Source of the DNA: Alitta virens
Lineage: Eukaryota; Annelida; Polychaeta; Phyllodocida; Nereididae
Direction of reading: 5' to 3'
DNA: 64,000 bases
Assembly: GCA_932294295.1 (NCBI GenBank)
Contig: OW028581.1
Coordinates: 38,717,995 to 38,781,994 of the forward strand
Positions 23,228-34,889 of this stretch are shown here, one piece after another; the stretch's first letter is position 1, and each line of letters starts with the position of its first letter. Under the pieces are notes generated by a model. The model did no database searches. It was given only the letters and a program-made list of their open reading frames with translations, and had not been told where the DNA came from. The position numbers were made by a program, and so were the translations under genes.

Positions 23228-26200
23228 ATGAAGATGGCCAGCCTGACAGACGCTGAGAAGAAAGACAGCCAACTGGCGATCACCACAGTAGACGGCAAGA
23301 CTCTCTATATGAAGGTATATGTCTTGCTAATTAGTTAGTTAAACAAGGATCCATAATATATATTCACTTGTTTTTTTTGGACATATTTTGCCATAAACGG
23401 CATGGAGCAGAAAGTTTCACAACAATTCAAATCAAAACATGATAAAAACACTTCTGGGAACCATTGTAATTTCTGCAGCTGCTGCTTCTTTGTGACCATT
23501 GCAAGAATTGGGAACTTGAAGAAGGAATGTTCCGAGAGGTGTTTTTATGGGTTAGAAAGTTTGGCCAACCCTTTTGTAACATATATATCTATTTTGTGCT
23601 TCTCAAAATAAGACCAAAAACTAGGTGGACATTAATTTTGGATTATACATTAGTTAGTTAGTTATACACATTATTCAACAACGTTAACCATGCCATTCAC
23701 ATCTGTAAAAATAACTGTAGAGTTTGCAGTACACAGAGCCATGTGTTGGCCATTGCTAGAAGACTTCACCCACAGTGTTTCCACCCTTTCCATGAGGAGG
23801 CCCAGGACTTTCAAGGGCAATTGCCTTGTTGCATGAGACTGACCCTTGTTGCATGAGACTGACCCAGCCTTCATAAAGCTCATGTTCCATGAACTGATCT
23901 CATTTGAGCCAATTCCTATTGGTCTGTTTTGATCACACTGCCACTTAAGTTTATACAAACACCTGCCAAATACATAATAATTACATATCTTAAAATGTAT
24001 TCCAGGATTTAGCACCACATGGTGAAAATGACAAAGAAGCTCTAGTTTCATCTTCAAAACATGAGAAGACCCCACCGTGGAAGGACCTCGTGCTCGACTG
24101 GACCCAGAGCACAACACTCCATGGCGTGCCCTATATCACCCAGAAGGACTCGATCCACTTCCGCAGGTAATCTCTTCACTACTTTTTACTTGTTGGTCAG
24201 CATGAGAAAACGACATATCAATGAATCTCCATTATAGTGCCTAGCAGAAAAGTGGTTACACTGACAAACAATGAAAATTCTTTAGTCTTTCTAAGTTCTT
24301 CTGCCACGTCACATTGGTTGTTATTGTTAGTAAGTTTGAGCAGTGAAAGACCATTGAATATCTCCAGCCAACCTTGACTGTTTATAAAACATAGTCAAAA
24401 CTCTTCAATAGCTAAGTAAATTGAATAGCTCTTGGACAGTTGTTTCACAAAACATAGTTTTAAACAAAGCAATGATCTACGTCACATGTCATTGAGCACT
24501 TTATTTAGTTATTTTCAGTGCTTGCCCAACTCACTGTGTAACCACTAATATGCTAGGCACTAAGTTTCCAAGGAGATCAATATAATATTTGATGGTTGAA
24601 CTTTTACTACCCACACAATTCAATTTAGGCTGCAACTTTATAATTTTTTATACCTTAAATTACTTTTAAAGTAACTATAAATAATTTTTGATAACTTACA
24701 AAATTATAGCTATTCCTGAATCACATTAATTCCATATAGGTGTCATTGAGTGCACTGTGACTGGTCAGTTTGATATTGTTGAGTAGTGTAAATGAGTGAC
24801 TGAAAGACGCCATCCACTAATACCTGACAATCCAACAATCCTTTGCAGATGGCTTATGCAAATGAGGAAGTGTCTAATCTGTGTATACTTAATCTGTGAT
24901 CTACCTATTGCAGGTTTCTCTGGCTGTGCCTGGTGCTGTGTGTCTGGGGCATCCTCATCTTCTATGCAACCGACCGGTTCATCTACTACTTCCAGTTCAA
25001 CAAAAATGTCAATGTGGAAGTCAACTACCTCGAGAAGGTCCAGTTTCCTGCTGTCACAATCTGTAACCAGAACACATTCAAGTAGGTTTAATCTCGGCAT
25101 TGCTTTACAACACCCAATACAATACGAACATATACATGGCCACATAAAAGCCAATTTAAAGCTACTTTTCATACATTGTAGAATTACATCGCTGGCCAAC
25201 AATGGTTGGTATCACATCGTACAAACACTCTTCACCAACACCGCAACCAAGAAGTGTGAGTTCATAAAAATGCAAACACTGTCTGCCATATAATAACTTA
25301 TGCTCTGTATTTGGGTCTGTAATTCAGTGATACTCAGTTGGTCAGATGCATTAAATTTACATTTGTACATTTGTAGCATCAAGAACTTGCTTAGTAGGAG
25401 AGAAGAGATGTAAAGACGGATCTGGTTGCGTCCCTTTGAAATCGGTCTGCGACCTCTTCCCGGACTGCCTGGATGGTTCTGATGAGGAATACTGTGGTAG
25501 GATGTTCAAATATAATGACAAACACTGACATCAATATAAACTTTGATACAAATTCATGCAAATAAAGTAAGATTTTTAAGAAAAAGTCACTGTCTACAAG
25601 TCGATTCCTCACACCATCTAGAGTGAGTTTAAGTGGGTGATCAAAGCGTCTACAGAATCTCAATTAAGGTAAATCCCACAAAATTAAGATTATACCCTAT
25701 TTGTAAAGCAATCTAGAGCGGCGAACAACAAAATTATTTGTTCCATCAACAATTTGTTGTAAATGCATAGCAATATAGAAAAGATTCAAGGTTCCGGTCA
25801 GAGAGAGAAAAGGTCAATAGACTAAATTTACCAATTTCTTTAGGTCGATCAGTTGTCGACACATCAGATATTTCATTATCAAAGCAAACTGCACATAGGT
25901 TTTGAGGTTGGTGATATACATTCACACCTAATTTGTTTCTCCAAGTGACCGACAGTACTGTCAGTCCAAAGATGTTGGGACTAAAAATACGATCGGATAT
26001 AATTACAAACAATCCTCTTGTCCCATTGTCACAGAGCAATGTCCGCTTGTAAGGATGTCTGGTCCATCTGATCTGGAGAAACTTCATCCAGCTTTTGTGA
26101 ACAAGAACTTTGCGATTCAACCGCACACCCTGATCTCGGAACGACCTCTTTACGTACATGAAAATAATGGCAGCCTCATCTTCCTGTATTACATGAACAA

Positions 26201-29200
26201 TGAATGGAGGGTGGGCAAAATGATCGGGGACACCCAGCCACTGGCGTATGCCATTAATTCGGTGGGAAGTCCAGAGAGGGTCACCAACACATGGTTCATC
26301 CGGGAAGAGTCTGGATACATCATCAAGCCAAACTTTCGTCTGATTTGCCAACGTGAGTGGTTTCTTCCTCAGCTATGTTTTTCGATTCATTCCTATCAAT
26401 ACCCATTTTCCCCGTAGGCAAAGATCATCGTGCATTGGAGCTGGCACAGGGACCTTTGCCCTGAATGGCCATAATTTGTGTGGTTATTCATCTGGATGCA
26501 ACAGAAACTTATTGCCCAATCAGAGAAAGGCCTTAGAAAGCACTACCATATTTGGCAACTGGCTTCATTGCATCATCGTGTAAACTGGCATCTGATTGGC
26601 TTAAACACTGATATTATCCACTAGTGGACAGCACCTGTAAGTTTATCCATTGGCCCAGCAGTGACTATTGCCATCTCATATTATAGATGGCGACAGCTGC
26701 AATCCTCCACAAACCCAGCTAAAGGGGTGAAAGTGTCGCTCACTTGAGCGACACTTTGACATTGTGAAAATGATCAATACTAGCCCTGTTGAATATAATC
26801 AATCACAATAATTTGTCTTATTTTAGAAGAGAACATGGAGCTCCTGGCAGACGCTGATTTTTCATCACCACCAGGTTTGAACTTGAGCTACCTTTACCAA
26901 GCCACTGGCCACACCAAGCAGGACTTCATTCAAGGGTACTAAAATCATACTATAATTTGTCACATGTGAAAACAGACATGTGAACAATCAATTGGTAGCT
27001 GTAAATTTCAGAAAATGTACAATTTAATTTCTGTCCAGGTGTAAATGGAAAGAAGAAAAGTGTCGTGAAGATTCCATCCAAGAAGTTCTCACCGACATGG
27101 GCATTTGTTACCAGTTCAATGACCCCGAGGATATGAAAATTGAACAAGCCGGTGAGAAACAAATAATAATATGACCGTTTAGTTAGTCTAAGTTTCTCCA
27201 CTGCACCACCAGTTCATCTTTCTAATGTACAACTTAACATTAATGTAATTTGTTCTGAGAATGGTTGTATATTGCTGTGATGTTTGAGAGGGTGCCTCCT
27301 ATCCAGTGGTAGCCTTGCTGCCTTGTGGAGGCCCTCCTCGCTTGTTTTACAAGGGGAATAAAGAACCTGAATCTTAATCGATAAGACTAACCAATACACA
27401 GATGGCTGTAACATGCATCTAGGGATGACTGCTTCAATATAAAGCTGTTTTACTCTTTCAGGACCAGGAAAAGGACTGTCCCTGACTCTCAACATTGAAT
27501 TTTATGAATACACAAAAGACACCTCAGATGGGGTAGGTGTCAAGGTCAGTATACCCAATAATTTGAAACATCGCAATCGGCTTGCTGGCATTAGCCTCAG
27601 CCGTATTGAGTTAGATTTTTTATTTAAGCACTTCAAGATCTAACTCACAGATACTTGTACATAGGTGTATGAAGCATTTATAAAGCTACATCCCATCAGC
27701 TAATTGTACAATACAATGCAGTCCCATCTGTAATTATTAACATTATACAATATGATGAACTCCTATGCAAGATATGTCCATTGTTGTACAATGAATAAAG
27801 AAATGCTAAATCCATCGTTACTATTATCGCCAGATTCTCATGCATGAAAATTCTGACTTCCCCATGGTGGCTGAGCAAGGGATCTCCGTGTCTCCAGGAC
27901 TCTATTCTTTCATTTCTGTTGAAACCACTGAGGTAAAGTGAAAGCTGTTACATTTCTTTGTAGTCTGCCCTGCGACCTAATTATGGACATTCTTTGTTAG
28001 TTTACCTAGTTAAACAAAATGATTGGCTAAACTATGTAGGGATAGGCTGAGTATAGACTTAAGAAATCTTGTCTTAAAAATACAAGAGAAATGGATTCAT
28101 ATTTTTTTTTTAGTTAATTAAGGCTATTTTTCTGAATTGCCTGCTTGTCGTAAACTCAGCACATGAACATCTAATCATTCTGTAATTTCATTGTTAGACC
28201 TTTTATTATACCATTAGCCAGCCTATAGACTATAAGATAAATTGATTAATTTACAGCAGATGAGTAAATGAGCAAAACATGTGTGCATGTACCAACACCC
28301 AAAGCACACGAAACTTCAAGCACCTAATCCTATTTGGCCTGCTAGTTTCCTGGAGGCCTGTTTAAGGGGAGAGACTTGCCCCTCCCACACTCCTCCCCCC
28401 TCCCCCCCCCCCCCCAAAAAAAAAGCTGAGCAACCCCAACTAACCATCCCCCTCCCCTTTAAGAACATTAAATGAAAAACCACCAAAAAAATTCAAAAAA
28501 AGAAATGGCCAAAGGCGCATTTAATATGTTGGCCCCCGTCAAAAATCTCGATTTCCCATCGAAATGTTGAAACTTCCAGGAAATGTTTCCTGCTCACATT
28601 AATCACTTTTAAGTAATTTATTTAAAAATGCAGGTTGGAAACCTACCACCCCCTTGGGGCTTGTGTGGAGAGACTGACCTAAACTATTTCAACTCTTACT
28701 CCATCTCCAAATGCAAAGTAAACTGCGAGACAAACCTGGTGTACAATGACTGCGGATGTAGAGACTTTTACCAGCCACATGACAAGAAAGGTAGAATAAT
28801 ATCTATAGCACTGTTTACTGTTTCTCTAAAGCACCAGAGATTGTTGATTTAAAAGAAGTCAATTATTTGCTTAAATTCCAGGAAATCCTCCAGTCTGTGA
28901 TGTTGATAGATACATTAACTGTGCAGCAGTCAAAATTGGTAAGTAAATGCCTGACTTACTTGTTAGAGTATACTAGTCTGGCCAGTGTAGTAATTTATTA
29001 TCTCTCAAAAAAAACTTTAATTACAGAGGAGTACAGGAAATCTGGCAACTTCTGCAAATGCCCCACACCATGTTCACAAGTCGCTTATGTTCCAACCACC
29101 TCTTTCGCAATAGTCTTGAACTCAAACAACGCAGATGAAGTGAAGATGGAAGCCCTGCAGTACAAGCTGGTAAATGCCAGGGAGACATCCTACAGGTACG

Positions 29201-32042
29201 AAACAATGGTATTAATAAGAATTAATACAACACCTTTATTGAATAATTCATGACAAGGTACTTAACAATAATCATGTCCAGTTAATGCAACGATCCCATG
29301 TTCTATGAGGATGAATTTATCCAGAAAGCCCAATTAATATCTATGTACTTGCAGCAGATTTCATGGACTTGGAAACTAAACTCCAGAGGAGGATAACAGA
29401 GTGACTGCCTTGGCCAATGGGAGTCCTGGATGCACATGACGTCCTCTAGAGTTTAGTTTCAGAGTCTATGAGTTTTGCTGGAATTCAGGTCAACACAAGC
29501 AAGTTTTACTTCATCTAAAAATTGTTTTGCAGGATAATCAAACCAAAGTATCTAGAAACAATGAGGCAGTTCCACATAATGTACCGTCAGATGACCTTCC
29601 TCCGGCGCTTCTGTCTCATATCCTCAGCCGCTTTGGACGTTGAGTACAAAGATGTATTTGACATTTCATCAAGACTCACAAGCGACTGCGCCTGGTACCA
29701 TACCCTGGTTTCAGATGTGTCCAAGAACATATCCAAATTTCTGCAAGAGCCCTTCACAACTTACCATATCGCTTGGAGGCAGCATCTCATTAATCGCTTC
29801 ATTGCCTTGATTAATACTATAGAAGAGACGCTTTATGACTATCAGAGTTATCTATCAACACCGTCAATGAGTTCAGACAAGATTGCTCAGAGGCATTACC
29901 AACGCCTGGCCCTGGTCAGTCGGAAGAATAAGACAGTGTGGAACATGTACACCGAAGTTCAGAATGCGATCACTCTACTTGAGGATGACTTGTTGCAGAA
30001 TTTAGAGGTCAGTATTGCCAGCTTGCCAGCTGAAGTAAGTCTACGCTTGCATGAAGAGCGTTACAAGCCAATGCAGACATACATCTCGCAATGCTGTCCT
30101 GAATGCTATGACACAGAGAACAATCCTTTGACAGAGATCTTGAGAACGTCTGCCGAAGTCACCATGGACCATGTTAAAGAAGTCCTTACGTGGACAAGAG
30201 GTGACCTGTCCAGAATGTATGACACATACCTGAAGGACTTGGTCTTGATGACCTCCATGGGTAAGAAAGAAAAGGCAGCATTCAGAAGTATGGCTTCCGA
30301 TGTATTAAAAAGACTGCAAGGAGTGTCTGAGGTCTTTCAAGACAACATCAATTCTCTCCAAGGAGCTAGAAGCCTTCTTCACGACTTGCTTGAGTACACT
30401 TGGAGAGGTCACTGTCAGTTTCAGTTGATGATTAATTTAGATGAGTACCGAAGTGTACACCAAGAAATGGTCAATCTGTTCAAAGAAGTGAGTGCAAACT
30501 TAATTGCAAATCTTGCTGTTAGTTCTTGTAATAGACCCAAGCCCATCATAAAATGTGGATTCCTGTTTAGGTCTCAGAATACATGGAGCAGAGGCTGTTT
30601 CAGTGGGACAACTACAGAAATGCATACGATGCAAAGACAAAGAGATTGCAAACGATTGCGCAGGAATTCCCATTCATCGATGTCCAGGTAAGTTGTACAC
30701 CATTCTGAAATATATAAGCAATTTACTTCGGTAAGTAAAGGACTAAATCCGCAGAGTTTGTCTTAATTTTTTGTCCACTTCATCATGAAGACTCTGATCG
30801 ATCGAAAAGAAACGAGACTGGAAACCATTACCTACAAACGAAAACAGGTTCTTCTCAAAGTCCAGAACCATGTCCAGAACACGATGTACCTCCTGATGAT
30901 GTCCCTCGAAGACGATGCCATGGCAACCAACAGCGCCCTCTGGGACAAGTTCCAAGCAGCGATTCCATCACTCACCATTCCAGGTAAAGACATCAACACA
31001 CAACTCAATTAAAAAAAAACACTATATCTGATTAGCCTGATAAGTCCTACATTATCTAGACTTCAGGTAACAGCAGGCTATAGTCATTAATAAGCAAAAT
31101 AGAATTGATTTTTATTATTTCAGAAACAACCGAAGATGGGGAAATCACGAGTCAACCAGGGGCAAGCGTACAACTCAGCAGCGAAGAGCAAGCATACTGG
31201 GACAACATTCAAGCACAACTGCAGGCCCTGGCCAATAACCTGGACAGTCAGACCTCTGGCCTTCGAACGGTCATTGTGGATGCCCTGGCCTTCTTCAAGA
31301 CATACGTTGATGGCAACAAGATATCACCGGATTTCTACGGGTAAGCAACCCATTAATCGTGTCTTATATAGCTCAGATAACATGGAGATGTTGGTTTAAC
31401 TTAGGGCCGATGTATGTATTTCTGTTGGGCCCACGTGGGCTAGTGAGTGTGCCAACGCAAAGCTGTTGTGCCTATATTGACCGCCAACATTTAGCTTGAA
31501 GTCAAATTCACTGCCAGAATAATCATTAAATATTGACAGGAAAAACTTTCTTCAAGTGGAACTGTTCTACAAGGAATTGACAGAAAGAAAAGTATCCCAA
31601 CAAGCAGCCTATTCCTACACCAATCTACTCAGTGAGTATCATTTGTTATGTTAATGAACTGTCTCGATGTTACTGATCTAAAGTAATAATCTGCAAAGGA
31701 CAGATTAATAATGAAATTAATTATTATAGTTCCCATAAAGACGCACTTTGTGACAGGTTTTATGCTGGTCAGGACAGGCAGGTACCAAGGCACCATAATA
31801 TAATAATCCAAGAGCCTTTTATCTGTCCCAGGGTGGAAGCTACATTTAAGTCAACCTACAGAACAGCCGCACAAATGATTCACATTCATTTCTTTTTCTG
31901 CTCAGGTGAAATTGGAGGCCTCATGGGACTTCTCCTTGGAGCGAGTGTCCTCAGTTTCATGGAAATTTTGGATCTTTTCTTTTACTACTCCATCAGAAAA
32001 TGTGTGGATTTTCACCAATCCAGGGTGCACCCAAGTCCATAG
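23228..32042 (+). CDS. DEG/ENaC-family cation channel with extra ectodomains
   Basis: Predicted amiloride-sensitive-type sodium channel subunit of the plasma membrane. Exons: 23228-23314, 24006-24166, 24914-25081, 25182-25253, 25384-25496, 25844-25898, 25946-26352, 26827-26935, 27039-27151, 27462-27544, 27834-27932, 28634-28790, 28882-28938, 29027-29195, 29533-30487, 30571-30687, 30791-30983, 31124-31340, 31540-31631, 31906-32042. They sum to 1,187 codons in one frame (usual family length is 500-700). Landmarks: N-terminal His-Gly (68-69), TM1 84-109, [10 protein letters not shown] 127-136, an LDLa repeat 165-200, a Cys-bounded domain 251-353, LYQATGH then [20 protein letters not shown] near 575, an inserted module 617-1110, then [10 protein letters not shown] and TM2 with the GAS selectivity filter. 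The exon 6/7 join is uncertain. Phases, motifs and order support one gene. Ligand and ion preference cannot be inferred. Confidence 0.9.
25384..25496 (+). other. Exon for LDL-receptor class A repeat in the channel
   Basis: Encodes residues 163-200. Six cysteines have the LDLa spacing, and the calcium-binding end reads [16 protein letters not shown]. The acceptor used is the AG at 25382-25383. The AG four bases earlier leads to a stop and breaks the frame, so the later one is preferred. LDLa repeats are extracellular binding modules held by calcium and three disulfides. Their presence within the finger region of a DEG/ENaC channel is uncommon. Confidence 0.85.
25946..26352 (+). other. Exon for a Cys-bounded ectodomain (W-x-V-G type) in the channel
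   Basis: Residues 219-354. A pattern starts at CPLVRMSG and runs through RPLYVHE, then [16 protein letters not shown], then [10 protein letters not shown], and closes with RLIC. I recognise this order (PLY, aromatic strand, W.VG..IG, SPE, W, final C) from extracellular proteins of marine invertebrates but cannot name an official family. A second acceptor (AG at 25965-25966 or nearby) could change its first 5-15 residues. Confidence 0.7.
26730..26757. other. 13-bp-stem perfect hairpin in a channel intron
   Basis: aaagtgtcgctca is followed by a two-base centre and then its exact complement. It lies in intron 7, about 70 bases before the next exon. It could be a foldback remnant. No function is claimed. 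Confidence 0.7.
27285..27375 (+). mobile_element. Retroposon 3' tail in channel intron 9
   Basis: A short non-coding segment resembling a LINE or SINE end: gggtgcctcctatcc, then ggaggccctcctcg, then aataaag and a degenerate 'gaatctt' tail. The word 'gggtgcct' is shared with the tail at 3.99 kb. This rests on resemblance alone. Confidence 0.4.
27966..28254 (+). repeat. Dispersed repeat C, copy 1 (channel intron 11)
   Basis: About 280 bp matching the reverse complement of 62400-62672. Shared words include cgacctaattatgg, catctttgttagtttacctagtt, aatacaagagaaatggattcata and attagccagcctatagactata, allowing small gaps. Non-coding and of unknown class. Confidence 0.75.
29366..29466. mobile_element. 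101-bp inverted-repeat element in channel intron 14
   Basis: The left arm (gactt.ggaaactaaactc.agagga) pairs with the right arm (tcctct.gagtttagtttc.gagtc), about 26 bases with few mismatches, around a spacer of about 50 bases. It lies just upstream of the large inserted-module exon at 29533. Confidence 0.7.
29533..31340 (+). other. Four-exon, about 494-residue inserted module in the channel
   Basis: Exons 29533-30487 (955 nt, far larger than the 50-220 nt exons around it), 30571-30687, 30791-30983 and 31124-31340 total 1,482 nt, an exact multiple of three. They sit between two phase-2 introns, so the block can be skipped without shifting the frame. The protein is rich in charged and hydrophobic residues in helix-like spacing with few Gly/Pro. 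Cysteine-containing spots are [15 protein letters not shown] and HCQF. No known domain is recognised. It falls after the knuckle-like segment (NARETSYR) and before the strand leading to TM2 ([10 protein letters not shown]). Confidence 0.85.
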
Positions 32043-32833
32043 GGTTACTAAACTAAAATCCTTCTGTCGCATCATTACCTCTACTTGTGACACTAGACAG
32101 CTTAAAACTTGTTCAGGTTTAAGTTGCATAGTTGTACAATAATGGTTAAAGTGTACTGCAGCAATAACCTTTTTCTTTTCACAACGAATATTCCATATAA
32201 AAAGGACAATTTCAATTATATAGATTGAGACCACTATCTTTTTGATGAAATTCACATGCTGCCTCAACTTAGCATTTTAAAAATTCTATGTTCAGTGTTT
32301 ACTTATACACAAATAGGAACTCTTAGAACATTGAATACAAGAAAGTTGTTGGAATAAGTGTTATCAGGGCATCTACATCACCATGATCACAGCAGCCAAA
32401 TTGCTAAATTAGATGAAATCACAAGTATGAAATTTCAATGTCATTTCATACTTTTTCAATGTATCAGCACACATAGGCGTTAGAGGCACCTTTCTTTTTT
32501 TGGGGGGGGGGGGGGGCAAAGGTTATCTTGCCCGAATTTTAAGGCTTTTATTAGCACCCCTTTATGCTCGAATTTTTCAACTTTTTGCCCGAATTTTTGG
32601 CTTTCCTGGACACTTGGGAGGTCAATTGTCCCCCCCCCCCCACCTCCTACGCCTATGTCAGCACATATATTCCCTGATGTAAATCCTTAATTATTAAATT
32701 CTGTATTAGAAAAGATGTTTCTGAAACTGATAACAGCACAAATAAAAATACCAAAACATGTCTTGTTTATTTATGTTTTTATACAGCAGCTAAAGATTAA
32801 GCGACAGAACTTCATTAAATACACTCCGCAAAG
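32043..32833. other. Channel 3' UTR and NDUFS6 3' UTR (convergent)
   Basis: Spacer between two converging genes. An aataaa for the channel lies at 32741-32746, and on the reverse strand a tttatt near 32764-32769 can serve NDUFS6, so the two transcripts nearly meet. Poly-G (32501-32515) and poly-C (32630-32640) runs flank a low-complexity segment. Confidence 0.5.
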
Positions 32834-34019
32834 CTAAATAGGATAATCTTGGGGTTGTGAATTCATTTCTTTTGAGTAATCCTCATAGGTTATCGAAGGT
32901 CCATGTTCTTTCTCATTGTAGTATTTCTTCAAGATAAATTTCCTACCGCTGTAGCCACATGAGTGTATGCCTGGAGGGTCCTGTAAAATCAAACACACCA
33001 CTAAAAACATGTTCATTGTAATTTATGATCCTTACAAACGTAAACTGCAGCACAGTATTTCTGTAGATGGCATAGTTCATTCTACAATATATCACACATT
33101 TTCCAACTATTACATTTTGCGCCATGCTGTTTCTGATGGGCTAATCAAACTGCAATGCCCGACATCATGTTCAAGTGACTAATTCCTGGGCCATACAGAC
33201 TACTAAGTACAAATTCTCACACATACACATACCAGATTGATATAAACTCGTGGGTGGCCCAGAGGTCCAGTGCTGTCACTGAATACAACTCGTTGTGTGC
33301 AGACTACAACTGGATCTTCAGCGATCAGGTCAATGGCAAACTGCGTGTTTACCTGTCAAAAAGAAATAATTACAAATGCACATGATTATTTATTACTATC
33401 AGAGCACCAGGCAAGCCAGTGCACGGCAATACAGGATACATTATCTTCTCAATTCAGTCATTTAACTCGTGTGCATTTTTAATTGTATTTTGTCATAAAT
33501 TTTGTACATAGTTTGCTCACCAATTTCCTTTTGTCAAGAAATCTCACTTTCCTGTAATCACCTTCCTCGAAAACCTGCAAATATAAAAGTGCAAGAAATC
33601 AAATAAATGTGTAAACAAACTTGCTATCTCACAGAGTCACACTACAGACTCAGGAGTCCAGAAGGAGCTAGTATTGTGAGTTGTGACAATTCAACTGACT
33701 GCCTATCAGAGGCACTCTCATTAAAACTGTTCACAGGTATTGTTATCAATGATCCTATTGAAAGAAATAGAATATTAAAAACAACAAAAAGACAGGCCGG
33801 GGCCACATATAAACAAGATGTCAACACTACACAAGTGAGCATTGAGAAAAAGAGCTGTTATCAGTCTCCCTGAGCTTAACTGACCTGTCCAGTGTGAGTG
33901 ACCACCTCCGCGTCATTCTTGGCCGTTGAATAAGAACACGCCACTCGACCGACCTTCCGAAAATTCTGCAAAATCCTGGGAGAAGCCCGGGAGAGACGGA
34001 GGCCAACTTGAGCGGCCAT
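32834..34019 (-). CDS. NDUFS6: NDUFS6, complex I 13-kDa accessory subunit
   Basis: Accessory subunit of mitochondrial NADH:ubiquinone oxidoreductase at the N/Q-module junction, needed for late assembly. Exons (transcript order): 34019-33885, 33574-33521, 33352-33233, 32980-32834. They give 151 residues against about 124 in mammals. Residues 1-30 are basic with no acid ([16 protein letters not shown]), a mitochondrial presequence. The core has [34 protein letters not shown] and HSCGYSG. In the family four zinc ligands are expected (Cys, His, Cys, Cys). Here the His and third-position Cys remain, but the first and last are Ser. The last exon adds a charged tail of about 28 residues ending in QPQDYPI. 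The gene lies on the same strand as LIN9 and 870 bp downstream of its stop. Confidence 0.93.
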
Positions 34020-34889
34020 TTTCACCTTGTTCTGCCTGGCGACGCATGACTCCGTTCACCGAAGTCAGACTTGTAGCGCGCGACTCCGCACATCAAATAA
34101 ATAATATTGCCTGGTATGCCATCCATTATAATTTTGTATAGGCTACCCATGACCATCATTATATAAACATGTACACATTTTTCTTTTAGGTATTATTTGC
34201 CAAGCTATTGAAGCTAATAACATCTGACCAGCTTTCCAAGGGCCGTTTCATTCAAAAGTTTGCCCTGAACTTGAAGGGGGGGGGGGGGGGGGGGAGCTTC
34301 CAAATAAAATAGTAAAATGAGGGTGGTTTGCAAAATCCAGTACAGGGGGCTCTGAAAATTTTTCTCCATACCAAATTGCTTTCAAGAACTTTAATTCCAT
34401 GCAATGTAGCCTATTATTATAGGCCTGTTTTCCATCGTAAATAATGCTTTCATATTCAACCAGCTTTACAATGACATATCATTGGAACATCTTGTCTATA
34501 TCTGGATCGAGTGTGCACTTACAAACAAAAAGTCAACCTTTTAAATATGTACATTTTATTTGCAAATACATTAACAACACAAAATGCCACTCATATCAAG
34601 CATTCCATAGACTTTATGAAACACTCTTTCAAGACAAAAACAAACAGTGAAAAGGAATCAACACATAATTAATCGAAAATGCGCTGCTGTGGTGAAGAAT
34701 AAACAATTCATCATGCAAGATTGACCACAAATGACCATTCATGTCCAATCTGCCAATGACATAGTCCTCTGTCCATTTGCATGAGTTCAGTCAGGTTTAA
34801 ATGCAAGTGGATATTATAATCCTTACAGATGAACCCCCAAAAATCAAGGGCATCAAATGCAGTGGTATAATGAGCTAGCTGCCAAGTCT
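34020..34889. promoter_or_regulatory. NDUFS6 promoter and LIN9 3' UTR
   Basis: The 80 bases 5' of NDUFS6 (34020-34090) are GC-rich with several CpG (gacgcatgactccg, gtagcgcgcgactccgc), unlike the AT-rich surroundings, so this is the likely promoter. At the other end, a reverse-strand aataaa (tttatt at 34555-34560) fits the LIN9 polyadenylation signal, giving a 3' UTR of about 330 bases. A poly-G run lies at 34277-34294. Confidence 0.5.

Noticed and set aside
25376..25383. Earlier acceptor AG at 25375-25376 for the LDLa exon
   Set aside because: Using it shifts the frame and meets a TAA within a dozen codons. The AG at 25382-25383 restores the six-Cys LDLa frame.
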